Part shown: positions 1 through 6,445 of the stretch, piece by piece
Layout of the letters: the number at the start of each line of letters is the position of its first letter
Position numbering within the stretch: the stretch's first letter is position 1
Origin: Prosthecobacter debontii
Lineage (GTDB): Bacteria; Verrucomicrobiota; Verrucomicrobiia; Verrucomicrobiales; Akkermansiaceae
NCBI GenBank assembly: GCA_945883455.1
Contig: CAMCXJ010000068.1
Coordinates: 1 to 10,347, forward strand
Reading direction: 5' to 3'
DNA length: 10,347 bases
Notes under the pieces: generated by a model
What the model was told of the DNA's origin: nothing
The model's database searches: none
What the model saw: the letters and a program-made list of their open reading frames with translations, nothing else
Translations under genes and position numbers: made by a program

Positions 1-190
1 ATCCCTGTTTCTGTGAATAACCTGTTTAGAAGTCACATAACCGATTGATAACCAGTTAGATACAAGGTTACGAATCTGTTACTCAGACTCATCCACAAGT
101 TATTCACATTTCTGAGGCGCTGGATCGGGTGACCTCCCCGGTGATGCGATGAGTCTCAAGTTGTGCCGAACATCGGCGTTGTGGATAACT
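1..190. promoter_or_regulatory. Cluster of DnaA-box-like 9-mers (possible origin or DnaA-binding region)
   Basis: TTATCCACA, the DnaA-box consensus, occurs perfectly on the minus strand at 180-188. One-mismatch forms are TTATTCACA on the minus strand at 12-20 and on the plus strand at 100-108, and TCATCCACA at 89-97. The motif ATAACC recurs at 17-22, 37-42 and 48-53. The first 110 bases are clearly more AT-rich than the flanking coding DNA and contain no gene I can support. Such clustering is typical of chromosomal origins and also of DnaA-titration sites. No dnaA or dnaN gene is visible, and the window starts here, so the left part of the cluster may be missing. Origin function is inference. 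Confidence 0.4.
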
Positions 191-203
191 TGGGAATAGG
201 AAG

Positions 204-233
204 TATCCGGCCTCTCAGTGGAGCAGCCGGATA
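204..233. repeat. Inverted repeat (8-bp perfect arms) at the end of the stress-protein remnant
   Basis: TATCCGGC at 204-211 is the perfect reverse complement of GCCGGATA at 226-233, with a 14-base loop. It spans the stop codon of the universal stress protein remnant. No T-run follows on either strand, so it is at best a poor terminator; it may be a leftover 3' hairpin of that gene. Confidence 0.3.
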
Positions 234-340
234 GGAACGGGGCAGGTGCGGATCAGGGTGGTGGTTGTGCTGCCAAGGATAAGGCGGCGGACACGCGAGT
301 GGCCGGAGGCGCCCATGACCAGGAGGTCAACCTTGATCGT
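215..340 (-). pseudogene. C-terminal remnant of a universal stress protein (UspA family)
   Basis: Read on the minus strand, about 40 codons end in TGA at 217-215 and encode DLLVMGASGHSR, then VRRLILGSTTTTLIR, then TCPVPIRLLH. This matches the end of the UspA family: the DLIVMG strand, then the nucleotide-binding G-x2-G-x9-G-(S/T) signature, then the CPV(L/I) strand. Family members run about 140-160 residues and start with a Rossmann-like strand; here homology stops near 335-340. Further upstream the frame reads unrelated residues and reaches a stop within about 50 bases, just before the DUF1549 gene. No start codon fits. The gene has lost its 5' three quarters, most likely by a deletion or rearrangement with a breakpoint around 335-345. 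Identity of the fragment is firm; the mechanism is inference. Confidence 0.75.
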
Positions 341-416
341 GAGCAGAGGTCTGAAAACTGATTGATTGACGTGTGCTGGCGGTCACGTTAGGTTACATGT
401 TAATAACTACACGGCC

Positions 417-2333
417 ATGAAATTCCTTTTCCTCATCCCTATGGTAGCATCACTTTTTCAGCCGCTGTCGGGTCAGACAAAGGACGCCGCCAAGTCTTCT
501 GCTGACACCGAGTTGCTGAGGAAATCCGCGATGGAGATCGATAGGCACATCGCGGCCTTTTACAAAGAGAAGAAACTGAGCGTGCCCGAGGTTACGAATG
601 ACGCGACTTTCCTGCGGCGGGCGTTTCTCGTTTCCATCGGGCGCATCCCGACGGCGGAGGAAGCCTTGGCTTTCATCGAGATCGAAGATCCGGCGAAGCG
701 CGAGGAACTGGTGGCTTACCTGATGAAATCCCAGGGTTACTCCAGTCATATGACGAACTGGGCTTTTGACCTCCTGCGTTTGCGCGACGGGCGGCAGGGC
801 AGCCAGGCGACGAACGAGCCCTACCGGAACTGGATCCGCAAGGCGATGGACGAAAACATGCGTTGGGACGACTTCGTAAGCTCCCTGGTTGCGAGTTCCG
901 GCAATGGCTGGGATCCGAAAACGGCGTCCGTCGGTTACTACACGATCGACCGCGGCATGCCGCTCGACAACCTCTCGAACACTATGCGGATTTTCCTCGG
1001 CTCCCGCATGGAGTGTGCGCAATGCCACGACGACCCTTTCGGGAAAACCGAGCGTAAGGATTTCTACCACCTCGCCGCTTTTACGAATGGTCAATACCAG
1101 CAGAACCAAGAGCACATGAGCGACCTCTGGAGGAAGTATCAGGACGATCAGCGGAACCGGGGCCAAGAGTATCAAGTTGCGCAGCTTTTCTGGGACAGGA
1201 TTTACGGGATGTCGCTCAGCGGCGGGGGCAAAGGCCAGATCGAGCTTCCCTCGGATTACCAATACCGCGATGGGGATCCGGGAGAAATCGTGGGAGCGAA
1301 GACACCTTTTGGAAAAACCGTGCGCATGTCGGATCGGAAGGTGGAGGGAGACGGACGTGGAGAGTTCGCGAATTGGATCGTGGCTAGGACGGGCGAGCAG
1401 TTTCCCGCCGTGATCGCGAACCGCATGTGGCACCGCATCATGGGCAAGGGAATCTACGAACCCGTGGATGACTACATCGACGCCAAGCAGACCGTTCATC
1501 CCGAGTTGATGAGCCATCTCGCAAAGCTAATGCACGATCTCGATTATGACCTGCGTGCCTTCCAACACGTGCTGATGCTTACGAGGACTTTTCAATTCGC
1601 GACGAACCCGAAGCCCTCCACGCTCGAAGGCGGCGATGATTTCCACGGGCGTAAAATTGCCCGCCTTTCCGCCGAACAGATCTGGGATTCATTGATCTCA
1701 CTCTCGAGCGGTGATCCGGATAAGAAACCCGTCCGCACTGCCGACAGCCGGATTTTTGTGGGGGGTAATCCAGTGCTTGTAGGGCAAATGGATATGATCC
1801 AGCTGTCCAATGATGTTCTGGCCCTCGATACGGAGGAAGAAGTCACTGCGTATTTCAATGACTTCCTCGCGATGGTGAAAAGCGGCGGCGGGAAAAAAGG
1901 AAAGGAGAGTGAATCCATGTCGATGGGGATGGCGCCTGTCCGGAAATACGGCAAGGACTCGCCGGTGCGAGCTTCGGAGCTGCCCTCGCCCGCGCCGCGC
2001 GAGCACTTCCTCTACCTTTTCGGAGCGTCCGACCGCGAAGTGGTCGAGGGTGCGAGCAAGGAGCCAAACGTCGGGCAGGTGCTTTCCATGATGAACGGAT
2101 ATGTCCAGCGCCAGCTCGTAGGGAACTCCGGCGCCCACGTTTACAAGAGCTTAGAGGGAGCGAGCTCCGATGGTGAGAAAATCCGCCGCATCTATCTCGC
2201 CATCCTGAACCGTCCGCCGACCGAGGAGGAAATGGGCTGGATGAAGGAAGAGATCAAAAACCGCGGCGAGGAGGGTTATCGCAACATCGTGGCCTCGCTG
2301 GTCATGTCATCGGAGTTCCTTTTCCTACAATGA
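417..2333 (+). CDS. Secreted DUF1549/DUF1553 (PSCyt2/PSD1) protein
   Basis: This 638-residue protein has the planctomycete/verrucomicrobial DUF1549-DUF1553 architecture. The ATG at 417 is preferred over an upstream TTG at 366 because it directly opens a Sec-type signal peptide (MKFLFLIPMVASLFQPLSG). DUF1549 covers roughly residues 40-235 and contains the family hallmark CAQCHDDPF, with a CxxCH motif at residues 200-204 that resembles a c-type haem site. DUF1553 covers about 315-630, including GEFANWIVAR, ANRMWHRIMG and a closing RRIYLAILNRPPTEEE block. A low-complexity lysine, glycine and serine-rich stretch lies near residues 495-515. The protein should act outside the cytoplasm. Family biochemistry is unknown; it normally partners with DUF1501 proteins, and one follows at 2948 after an intervening toxin-antitoxin pair. 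No strong Shine-Dalgarno site precedes the start. Confidence 0.93.
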   Translation: MKFLFLIPMVASLFQPLSGQTKDAAKSSADTELLRKSAMEIDRHIAAFYKEKKLSVPEVTNDATFLRRAFLVSIGRIPTAEEALAFIEIEDPAKREELVAYLMKSQGYSSHMTNWAFDLLRLRDGRQGSQATNEPYRNWIRKAMDENMRWDDFVSSLVASSGNGWDPKTASVGYYTIDRGMPLDNLSNTMRIFLGSRMECAQCHDDPFGKTERKDFYHLAAFTNGQYQQNQEHMSDLWRKYQDDQRNRGQEYQVAQLFWDRIYGMSLSGGGKGQIELPSDYQYRDGDPGEIVGAKTPFGKTVRMSDRKVEGDGRGEFANWIVARTGEQFPAVIANRMWHRIMGKGIYEPVDDYIDAKQTVHPELMSHLAKLMHDLDYDLRAFQHVLMLTRTFQFATNPKPSTLEGGDDFHGRKIARLSAEQIWDSLISLSSGDPDKKPVRTADSRIFVGGNPVLVGQMDMIQLSNDVLALDTEEEVTAYFNDFLAMVKSGGGKKGKESESMSMGMAPVRKYGKDSPVRASELPSPAPREHFLYLFGASDREVVEGASKEPNVGQVLSMMNGYVQRQLVGNSGAHVYKSLEGASSDGEKIRRIYLAILNRPPTEEEMGWMKEEIKNRGEEGYRNIVASLVMSSEFLFLQ

Positions 2334-2426
2334 ATCATCATTTCATTGGACATCCATGGTGTATCACAAAGATAGTGAGAAAATTATGAGCTGGTAAATA
2401 CTGGGATTTTCACTAATTTAAAAAAT

Positions 2427-2636
2427 ATGTCACAGGTCGCGGTATTGCTCAAGGAAGCATCGAAGTTGGATCGGCTGGATCGTGTGGAACTGATCTCGTC
2501 CCTTTTGGAGGATTTCGATCCCAATCCGCATTACGTCAGCGACGAGGAAGCCATCCGGCGTCTCGATGATCTCACATCCGGGAAGGTCGAGGGCTTGTCT
2601 GAAGAGGAATTCTGGAAAGCCTGCGGGCGCTCATGA
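2427..2636 (+). CDS. Addiction-module antitoxin (PF09720-like)
   Basis: This 69-residue acidic protein resembles the 'putative addiction module component' family: an N-terminal LDRLDRVELISSLLED helix, an acidic middle with DEEAIRRLDDLTSGKVEGL, and a C-terminal SEEEFWKAC helix. These small antitoxins bind and neutralise RelE/ParE-fold toxins. The toxin gene starts inside its stop codon (ATGA overlap at 2633-2636), which implies translational coupling and supports the assignment. The 93 bases upstream (2334-2426) are AT-rich and should carry the promoter; the half-sites TCAC (2364-2367) and GTGA (2375-2378) could form an autoregulatory operator, but this is speculative. It lies between two genes that are normally neighbours, which suggests later insertion. 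Confidence 0.85.
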   Translation: MSQVAVLLKEASKLDRLDRVELISSLLEDFDPNPHYVSDEEAIRRLDDLTSGKVEGLSEEEFWKACGRS

Positions 2637-2932
2637 CCATGCGGATCGTCCGTCATCCAGAACTAGCGGCCGATATCCGCGATATCGCTGCATATTATGC
2701 TGAGGTCTCACCAAGGGTTATCCACTCGTTCTGGGCTGAATTGGATCTAGTCCTCGTTTCGATCCAAAGAAATCCGCGCAGCAACCATTTCGACTCCTGT
2801 GGTCTCCGCAGAGCCAACCTTTCAAAGTTCCCTTACCATTTGCTTTATGAAGTGGATAATGATTCTGTTTACCTGTTAGTGCTCAGACATGATCGTCGCC
2901 ACCCGCGATACGGACTTGATCGGCGTAGTTAA
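2633..2932 (+). CDS. RelE/ParE superfamily toxin
   Basis: This 99-residue basic protein has the compact RelE/ParE fold pattern: an N-terminal strand (MRIVRHPEL), a helical pair with DIRDIAAYYAEVSPR and SFWAELDLVLVSIQ, then beta strands with LRRANLSKFPYHLLYEV and SVYLLVLRHDRRHPRYG. The FPYHLLYEV and VLRHDRRHP blocks are typical of ParE/RelE toxins paired with PF09720 antitoxins. Whether it cleaves mRNA or poisons gyrase cannot be decided from sequence. It overlaps the antitoxin by 4 bp; an ATG at 2639 is a possible alternative start. Only 15 bp separate its stop from the DUF1501 start, so the two are probably on one transcript. No damage is visible in either partner, so the pair looks functional. 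Confidence 0.87.
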   Translation: MTMRIVRHPELAADIRDIAAYYAEVSPRVIHSFWAELDLVLVSIQRNPRSNHFDSCGLRRANLSKFPYHLLYEVDNDSVYLLVLRHDRRHPRYGLDRRS

Positions 2933-2947
2933 AAACATCAAAAACCC

Positions 2948-4249
2948 ATGAAAGAAATCCTAAACAAAGCCGACGAGCCGACCCGCCGCCAGTTCATGCA
3001 GAACGCCGCGCGTGCTTACCTCGGCGTCCACCTCTTCCCTATGCTCGGCCCGTCCATCGCCAGCGCCGCAGCGGAAGGTGCAGCGAAGGGCGCCAAGGCG
3101 AAACACGTGATCTACCTCTTCATGTCCGGCGGGATGAGCCACATCGACACCTTCGATCCCAAGCCGAAAAAGAAAGATGTCATGGGCCCGAGCGTCGCGA
3201 TCCCGACCAAAGCGGACGGGATCGAACTCGGCGGTTACCTGCCGAAGACGGCGGAAGTGACCGACAAGATGTGCATCATCAACTCGCTGAACTCGACCCA
3301 AGGTGCGCACGAGCAGGGCAGCTACATCATGCACACCAGCTACAGCCAGCGCGGCACGATCCAGCACCCGGCGCTCGGTTCATGGGTGGTGAAACTCGGC
3401 GGCCGTATCCATCCGGAATTGCCGGGTTTCGTGGCGGTGAACACTTCTCCGGAATACACCGGCGGCGGCTTCTTCGGTGCGAAATATTCCGCAGCTCCCA
3501 TCGGCAGCCCAGATCAGGGGCTTCAGGATTCGCGCCGATCTGAAGTGGTTTCCCCCGAGGATTTCTCCCGCCGTCTCACCTTGGCAGACAAGCTCAACAC
3601 GCAGTTCCACAACCGTTACCCGAACGCCGATGTGAAAGCCTACGAGGAACTCTACCGCGAAGCGATTGCGCTGATGAACTCGAAGGATCTCAAGGCCTTC
3701 AACCTCGCGGAGGAGGATGCCGAAACGCGCGCCCTTTACGGCGGCGGAAACTTCGCGCAGGGCTGCCTGCTCGCGCGGCGTTTGGTGGAAAATGGCGTCC
3801 GCTTCGTGGAAGTGCAGCTCGGCGGATGGGATACGCACTATGACAATTTCACCGCCGTGGAAGGTCGTTGCAAGGAGTTCGACCAAGCCTACGCCGCGCT
3901 GCTCACCGATCTTGATCAACGCGGCAAGCTCCAGGATACGCTTGTGGTCGTGGCCACCGAGTTTGGGCGCACCCCGGAGATCAAAAAAGAGCACAACGAC
4001 GGTCGCGACCATCATCCCAACGCGTTCAGCTGCGTGCTGGCGGGCGGTGGCGTGAAGGGTGGCATAAAATACGGTGAGACCGATGCATCCGGCAACAAGG
4101 TCAAGAAAGACACGGTTTCCGTGCAGGATTTCAACGCTACCATCGCTTACGCCCTTGGCCTGCCGCACGATCTCGTGCTGATGTCCCCCACGAAACGCCC
4201 CTTCAAGATCGCCGACAAAGGCACGCCGGTGACATCGATCTTTGGGTGA
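2948..4249 (+). CDS. DUF1501 family protein with Tat signal
   Basis: This 433-residue protein belongs to the DUF1501 family, which is thought to have an alkaline phosphatase/sulfatase-like fold. The N terminus has a twin-arginine motif (TRRQFMQNAAR, Arg13-Arg14) followed by a hydrophobic stretch to about residue 40, so it should be exported folded by Tat. Family blocks include HVIYLFMSGGMSHIDTFDPK (residues 53-72), GGWDTH (292-297), EFGRTP (338-343) and GRDHHP (352-357); the Asp and His residues in these are likely metal ligands or catalytic residues by analogy. Length is normal and no lesion is seen. It usually follows a DUF1549/DUF1553 gene directly; here the two are separated by a toxin-antitoxin cassette. 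There is no clear Shine-Dalgarno site. The substrate is unknown. Confidence 0.93.
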   Translation: MKEILNKADEPTRRQFMQNAARAYLGVHLFPMLGPSIASAAAEGAAKGAKAKHVIYLFMSGGMSHIDTFDPKPKKKDVMGPSVAIPTKADGIELGGYLPKTAEVTDKMCIINSLNSTQGAHEQGSYIMHTSYSQRGTIQHPALGSWVVKLGGRIHPELPGFVAVNTSPEYTGGGFFGAKYSAAPIGSPDQGLQDSRRSEVVSPEDFSRRLTLADKLNTQFHNRYPNADVKAYEELYREAIALMNSKDLKAFNLAEEDAETRALYGGGNFAQGCLLARRLVENGVRFVEVQLGGWDTHYDNFTAVEGRCKEFDQAYAALLTDLDQRGKLQDTLVVVATEFGRTPEIKKEHNDGRDHHPNAFSCVLAGGGVKGGIKYGETDASGNKVKKDTVSVQDFNATIAYALGLPHDLVLMSPTKRPFKIADKGTPVTSIFG

Positions 4250-4280
4250 GTGGTTTAGGAAACGCCCCACGAAATCACTT

Positions 4281-4304
4281 GCGATGGGAGGAATTTCCCA
4301 TCGC
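4281..4304 (+). terminator. Strong hairpin after the DUF1501 gene (terminator-like, no T-run)
   Basis: GCGATGGGA (4281-4289) and TCCCATCGC (4296-4304) form a perfect 9-bp stem with a 6-base loop, 31 bp after the DUF1501 stop. No T-tract follows, so intrinsic termination is uncertain; it may protect mRNA 3' ends or act with Rho. Its position at the end of the block argues against a chance palindrome. Confidence 0.45.
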
Positions 4305-4431
4305 CGACTTCGAAAAGGCCCTTGTTATCCGCTTTGTTTGTATCCATGGACTGGTCGGACTCGCCACCGCATATTTTAACAATAACGTTTCCGTGGTTGT
4401 CGTGCGGCCCGTATTTGGTTATCTTCCGCCC

Positions 4432-4758
4432 ATGTCAAACACGCATACGGACACGACCCCAGCCTGGGTGGAAAGCAGCGCCCTCGCGGCACCGGTCATC
4501 CTCGGAGTGGCGACGGGCTTGTTGGTGGGAAATCTCATGCATCCCGGAGCGCGGCGAGGTTTCGGTCTCGGGCTTGGGATATTGGGTGTCGCCGCCCTGC
4601 TCCCCTTTGTGGTGGACGGTGTCGCGGATCTCATCACCGGGCCGCGAAGCAAGTTCGGAGTACGCCGCAAAATCCAGAAGATCCGTGACATCGGACTTGG
4701 CTCCCCGTTACAGGAAGATGAAGTCGATGCCGAACTTCGTGAGCACGGGCTGATCTGA
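4432..4758 (+). CDS. Small two-helix membrane protein of unknown function
   Basis: This 108-residue protein is not one I recognise. The ATG at 4432 is preferred because the frame upstream, open back to a GTG at 4246, crosses the hairpin at 4281-4304 and encodes a sequence with no domain features. A short polar N terminus (about 17 residues) precedes two likely transmembrane helices, about residues 18-36 (LAAPVILGVATGLLVG) and 44-66 (FGLGLGILGVAALLPFVV), joined by a short HPGARR turn. The C-terminal tail begins with a basic stretch (RSKFGVRRKIQKIR) and ends acidic (QEDEVDAELREHGLI). The positive-inside rule is equivocal because the loop is also basic. It lies 88 bp upstream of the sigma factor start and might be co-transcribed with it. 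Confidence 0.7.
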   Translation: MSNTHTDTTPAWVESSALAAPVILGVATGLLVGNLMHPGARRGFGLGLGILGVAALLPFVVDGVADLITGPRSKFGVRRKIQKIRDIGLGSPLQEDEVDAELREHGLI

Positions 4759-4846
4759 TTTTTCAGAACCTGCTCCGGTTGGAGTGAAAAACGGAATAAA
4801 AACCGTAGCAGCGACACTTATTAACGAAATCAGAAAGAAAAAAAAT

Positions 4847-5698
4847 ATGTCCTACGAATCCGACGCTAGTCTCAAACTCTACCTCCGAGAAATTTCCAGA
4901 ACGCCTCTCTTGACCATTCAGGAGGAAATCGAACTTGCCGAGCGCATCAAGAATGGCGACAGCGAAGCCCGCTCCCACATGATCCGGGCGAACCTGCGCC
5001 TGGTCGTAAAGATCGCGCAAGACTACTCGAACTACGGCCTTCCCGTGACCGACCTCATCTCGGAGGGAAATATCGGGTTGATGAAGGCGGTGGAGCGCTT
5101 CGATCCCGCGAAAGGCGGCAAACTTTCGACCTACGCGGCGTGGTGGATCAAGCAATCGATTAAGCGTGCGCTAGCGAATCAGTCGAAAACCATCCGCCTC
5201 CCCGTTCACATGGTTGATAAGATCGCGAAGATGCGTCGTATCTCCGGGATGCTGGCAGAATGCCTAGGCCGCGAGCCCACGGACGAAGAGCTCGCGGAAG
5301 AGGTGGGCCTCCCCCGCCGCAAGCTGGCGATGCTTAAGCAGGCGTCACAACGCCCGACGTCGCTCGACGCGCCCATCAATGAAGGGGAAGCCACGGAATA
5401 CGGCGAAGTCATCAGCGACGAGCGCGCGGAGAACCCGTTCGACATGCTCGCCGATAAAAATCTCCACGGTGAAATCGACGGCCTGCTCTCCGTTCTCGAC
5501 GAGCGCGAGCGTCGCATCATCGACGAGCGCTTCGGGCTCAGCGGTAAGACGCCGATGACGCTTGAAGACGTGGGTCGTGAGTTCGGTGTTACCCGCGAGC
5601 GGATACGCCAGCTACAGAACTCCGCCCTCAACAAGATGCGCCGTGCCCTCAGTAAGAAGGAGAAGCCGCTGCCAAAGCCGCACACCGGTTTCGCTTGA
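4847..5698 (+). CDS. RNA polymerase sigma factor, sigma-70 family (RpoD/RpoS-like, lacks region 1.1)
   Basis: This 283-residue protein directs RNA polymerase to promoters. The ATG at 4847 opens region 1.2 directly (MSYESDASLKLYLREISR) and follows a purine-rich stretch; an upstream GTG at 4784 adds an unlikely extension. Region 1.2 covers about 8-35, region 2 about 40-120 (ISEGNIGLMKAVERFDP, TYAAWWIKQSIKRAL), region 3 about 125-200, and region 4 about 210-268 with the helix-turn-helix MTLEDVGREFGVTRERIRQL. Region 1.1 and the non-conserved insert of classical RpoD are absent, as in group 2 sigmas. In region 2.3-2.4, positions matching E. coli RpoD Tyr425, Phe427 and Thr440 are Gly91, Leu93 and Lys106, while Tyr96, Trp99, Trp100 and Gln103 are kept. 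The -35-contacting arginines (Arg250, Arg254) are conserved. A strong terminator follows 17 bp after the stop. Confidence 0.93.
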   Translation: MSYESDASLKLYLREISRTPLLTIQEEIELAERIKNGDSEARSHMIRANLRLVVKIAQDYSNYGLPVTDLISEGNIGLMKAVERFDPAKGGKLSTYAAWWIKQSIKRALANQSKTIRLPVHMVDKIAKMRRISGMLAECLGREPTDEELAEEVGLPRRKLAMLKQASQRPTSLDAPINEGEATEYGEVISDERAENPFDMLADKNLHGEIDGLLSVLDERERRIIDERFGLSGKTPMTLEDVGREFGVTRERIRQLQNSALNKMRRALSKKEKPLPKPHTGFA

Positions 5699-5715
5699 TC
5701 TGATCAGTTTCCCTG

Positions 5716-5751
5716 AAGCCGCGGAGGATTTCCTTCGCGGCTTTTTGTTTT
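5716..5751 (+). terminator. Rho-independent terminator of the sigma factor gene
   Basis: A 12-bp stem (AAGCCGCGGAGG at 5716-5727 with CCTTCGCGGCTT at 5732-5743, one G-U wobble) closes an ATTT loop and runs into TTTGTTTT on the plus strand. It starts 17 bp after the sigma factor stop. There is no T-run on the minus strand, so it serves only the plus-strand gene although a converging gene ends 8 bp away. Confidence 0.93.
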
Positions 5752-5758
5752 CCCAGGA

Positions 5759-6199
5759 TCAGAGCCCCGTGCTTTCAATCAGAACGCGGAGTTGCTTCTG
5801 GAATTCCATGACATCCTCGCGGCTCGGCGCGTATCCGGGCGTGTCAGGATCGAGGGCGGGCCGGCCGGTCTGATCGAGCATCCAGATCCCGGCTTCGCCA
5901 TCGGAGAAAACCACCTTTCCGCTGACGATCGCGCCGGGAACCGCGATCGCGTCCATCGTCACCGAAACAGCTCCGGTGGGTAGGGGAGCTTGCTTCAACT
6001 CGGCGGCAGGCTCCTCCATTTTCTCGACGATGATTTCGATACCGAGGTCGAGCACCAGAAAGCGCGTGTCCATGTAGGTGAGGGAGAAACCGAAGTCCTC
6101 CTTCATACGGAGCTGGATGTCGGGAAGCTGCGCCCCGCCGGCGGCCCAGGACTGGATGGCTTTGATCTGATCTTCGGAAAGCTTTTTGGCGCTGAACAT
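5759..6199 (-). CDS. Small conserved-looking protein of unknown function
   Basis: This 146-residue acidic protein has no signal peptide or membrane segment and is probably cytoplasmic. The N-terminal half looks like a compact helical module: KKLSEDQIKAIQSWAAGG, then QLPDIQLRMKEDFG, then SLTYMDTRFLVLDLGIEI. The alternation of helix, short turn and helix resembles a small DNA- or RNA-binding fold, but no specific family is assignable. A linker rich in Glu, Ala and Pro (about 60-76) leads to a beta-rich C-terminal part (SVTMDAIAVPGAIVSGKVVFSDG, IWMLDQTGRP). I recall similar proteins in other verrucomicrobia, always as hypothetical; I cannot verify this here. It converges on the sigma factor gene. 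A minus-strand terminator 36 bp upstream isolates it from the peptidase transcript, so it must have its own promoter. Confidence 0.8.
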   Translation of the reverse strand: MFSAKKLSEDQIKAIQSWAAGGAQLPDIQLRMKEDFGFSLTYMDTRFLVLDLGIEIIVEKMEEPAAELKQAPLPTGAVSVTMDAIAVPGAIVSGKVVFSDGEAGIWMLDQTGRPALDPDTPGYAPSREDVMEFQKQLRVLIESTGL

Positions 6200-6234
6200 G
6201 GCGTGACTCTGGAGGCTTGTGATGAAGTTGGCGA

Positions 6235-6271
6235 ATAAGAAAAAGCCGCCGCCCTTTCGGACGACGGCTTA
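6235..6271 (-). terminator. Rho-independent terminator on the minus strand
   Basis: On the minus strand AAGCCGTCGTCC (6271-6260) pairs with GGGCGGCGGCTT (6255-6244), a 12-bp stem with two G-U wobbles closed by a GAAA tetraloop, and runs into TTTTTCTTATT. It is intrinsic only in the minus direction. The nearest upstream minus-strand gene is the peptidase, whose stop is 175 bp away, so it either ends a long 3' untranslated region or the 3' end of an unannotated small RNA between 6272 and 6445. Confidence 0.9.
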
Positions 6272-6445
6272 GCCGAAACACAACAGACGAATCCAAACAA
6301 AAATCAGTGGCAGAAGTTAGAGCTGATGGACTCTTTCTTTGCTGAAGCAACATCCCGGACAGGGAACAATGATAGAGCGTCTCGGCCTCCTGTTCTTATC
6401 TGCAATAGTGTAAATTTTTTCCGAAAACTCCCAAACGCAACAAAA
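6272..6445 (-). other. Non-coding stretch between the peptidase gene and its terminator
   Basis: This stretch shows no convincing protein gene on either strand. Open frames cross it but they either run through the terminator or lack a start with a ribosome binding site. A perfect AGGAGG is present on the minus strand (6391-6386) but no ATG lies at useful spacing. It could be the 3' untranslated region of the peptidase mRNA or an intergenic small RNA ending at the 6235-6271 terminator. Confidence 0.35.

Noticed and set aside
366..416. Upstream TTG start for the DUF1549 protein
   Set aside because: The 17 added residues precede a complete signal peptide beginning at the ATG at 417; no ribosome binding site favours the earlier start.
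1011..1036. CxxCH motif taken as proof of a haem c protein
   Set aside because: The motif CAQCH is a constant feature of DUF1549 domains and haem attachment has not been shown from sequence; recorded only as a resemblance.
450..1517. Long open frame on the minus strand (355 codons) opposite the DUF1549/DUF1553 gene
   Set aside because: It is an antisense shadow of high-GC coding DNA: its translation is rich in Val, Arg, His and Leu with no domain, whereas the plus strand has clear DUF1549 and DUF1553 motifs.
3380..4270. Minus-strand open frame of 296 codons opposite the DUF1501 gene
   Set aside because: Antisense shadow; the plus strand carries all DUF1501 motifs and a Tat signal.
4246..4431. 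GTG start overlapping the DUF1501 stop for the small membrane protein
   Set aside because: The extra 62 residues run through a strong hairpin and a likely promoter region and show no domain; the ATG at 4432 gives a compact two-helix protein.
4784..4846. GTG start for the sigma factor
   Set aside because: The ATG at 4847 opens region 1.2 as in related sigmas and follows a purine-rich stretch.
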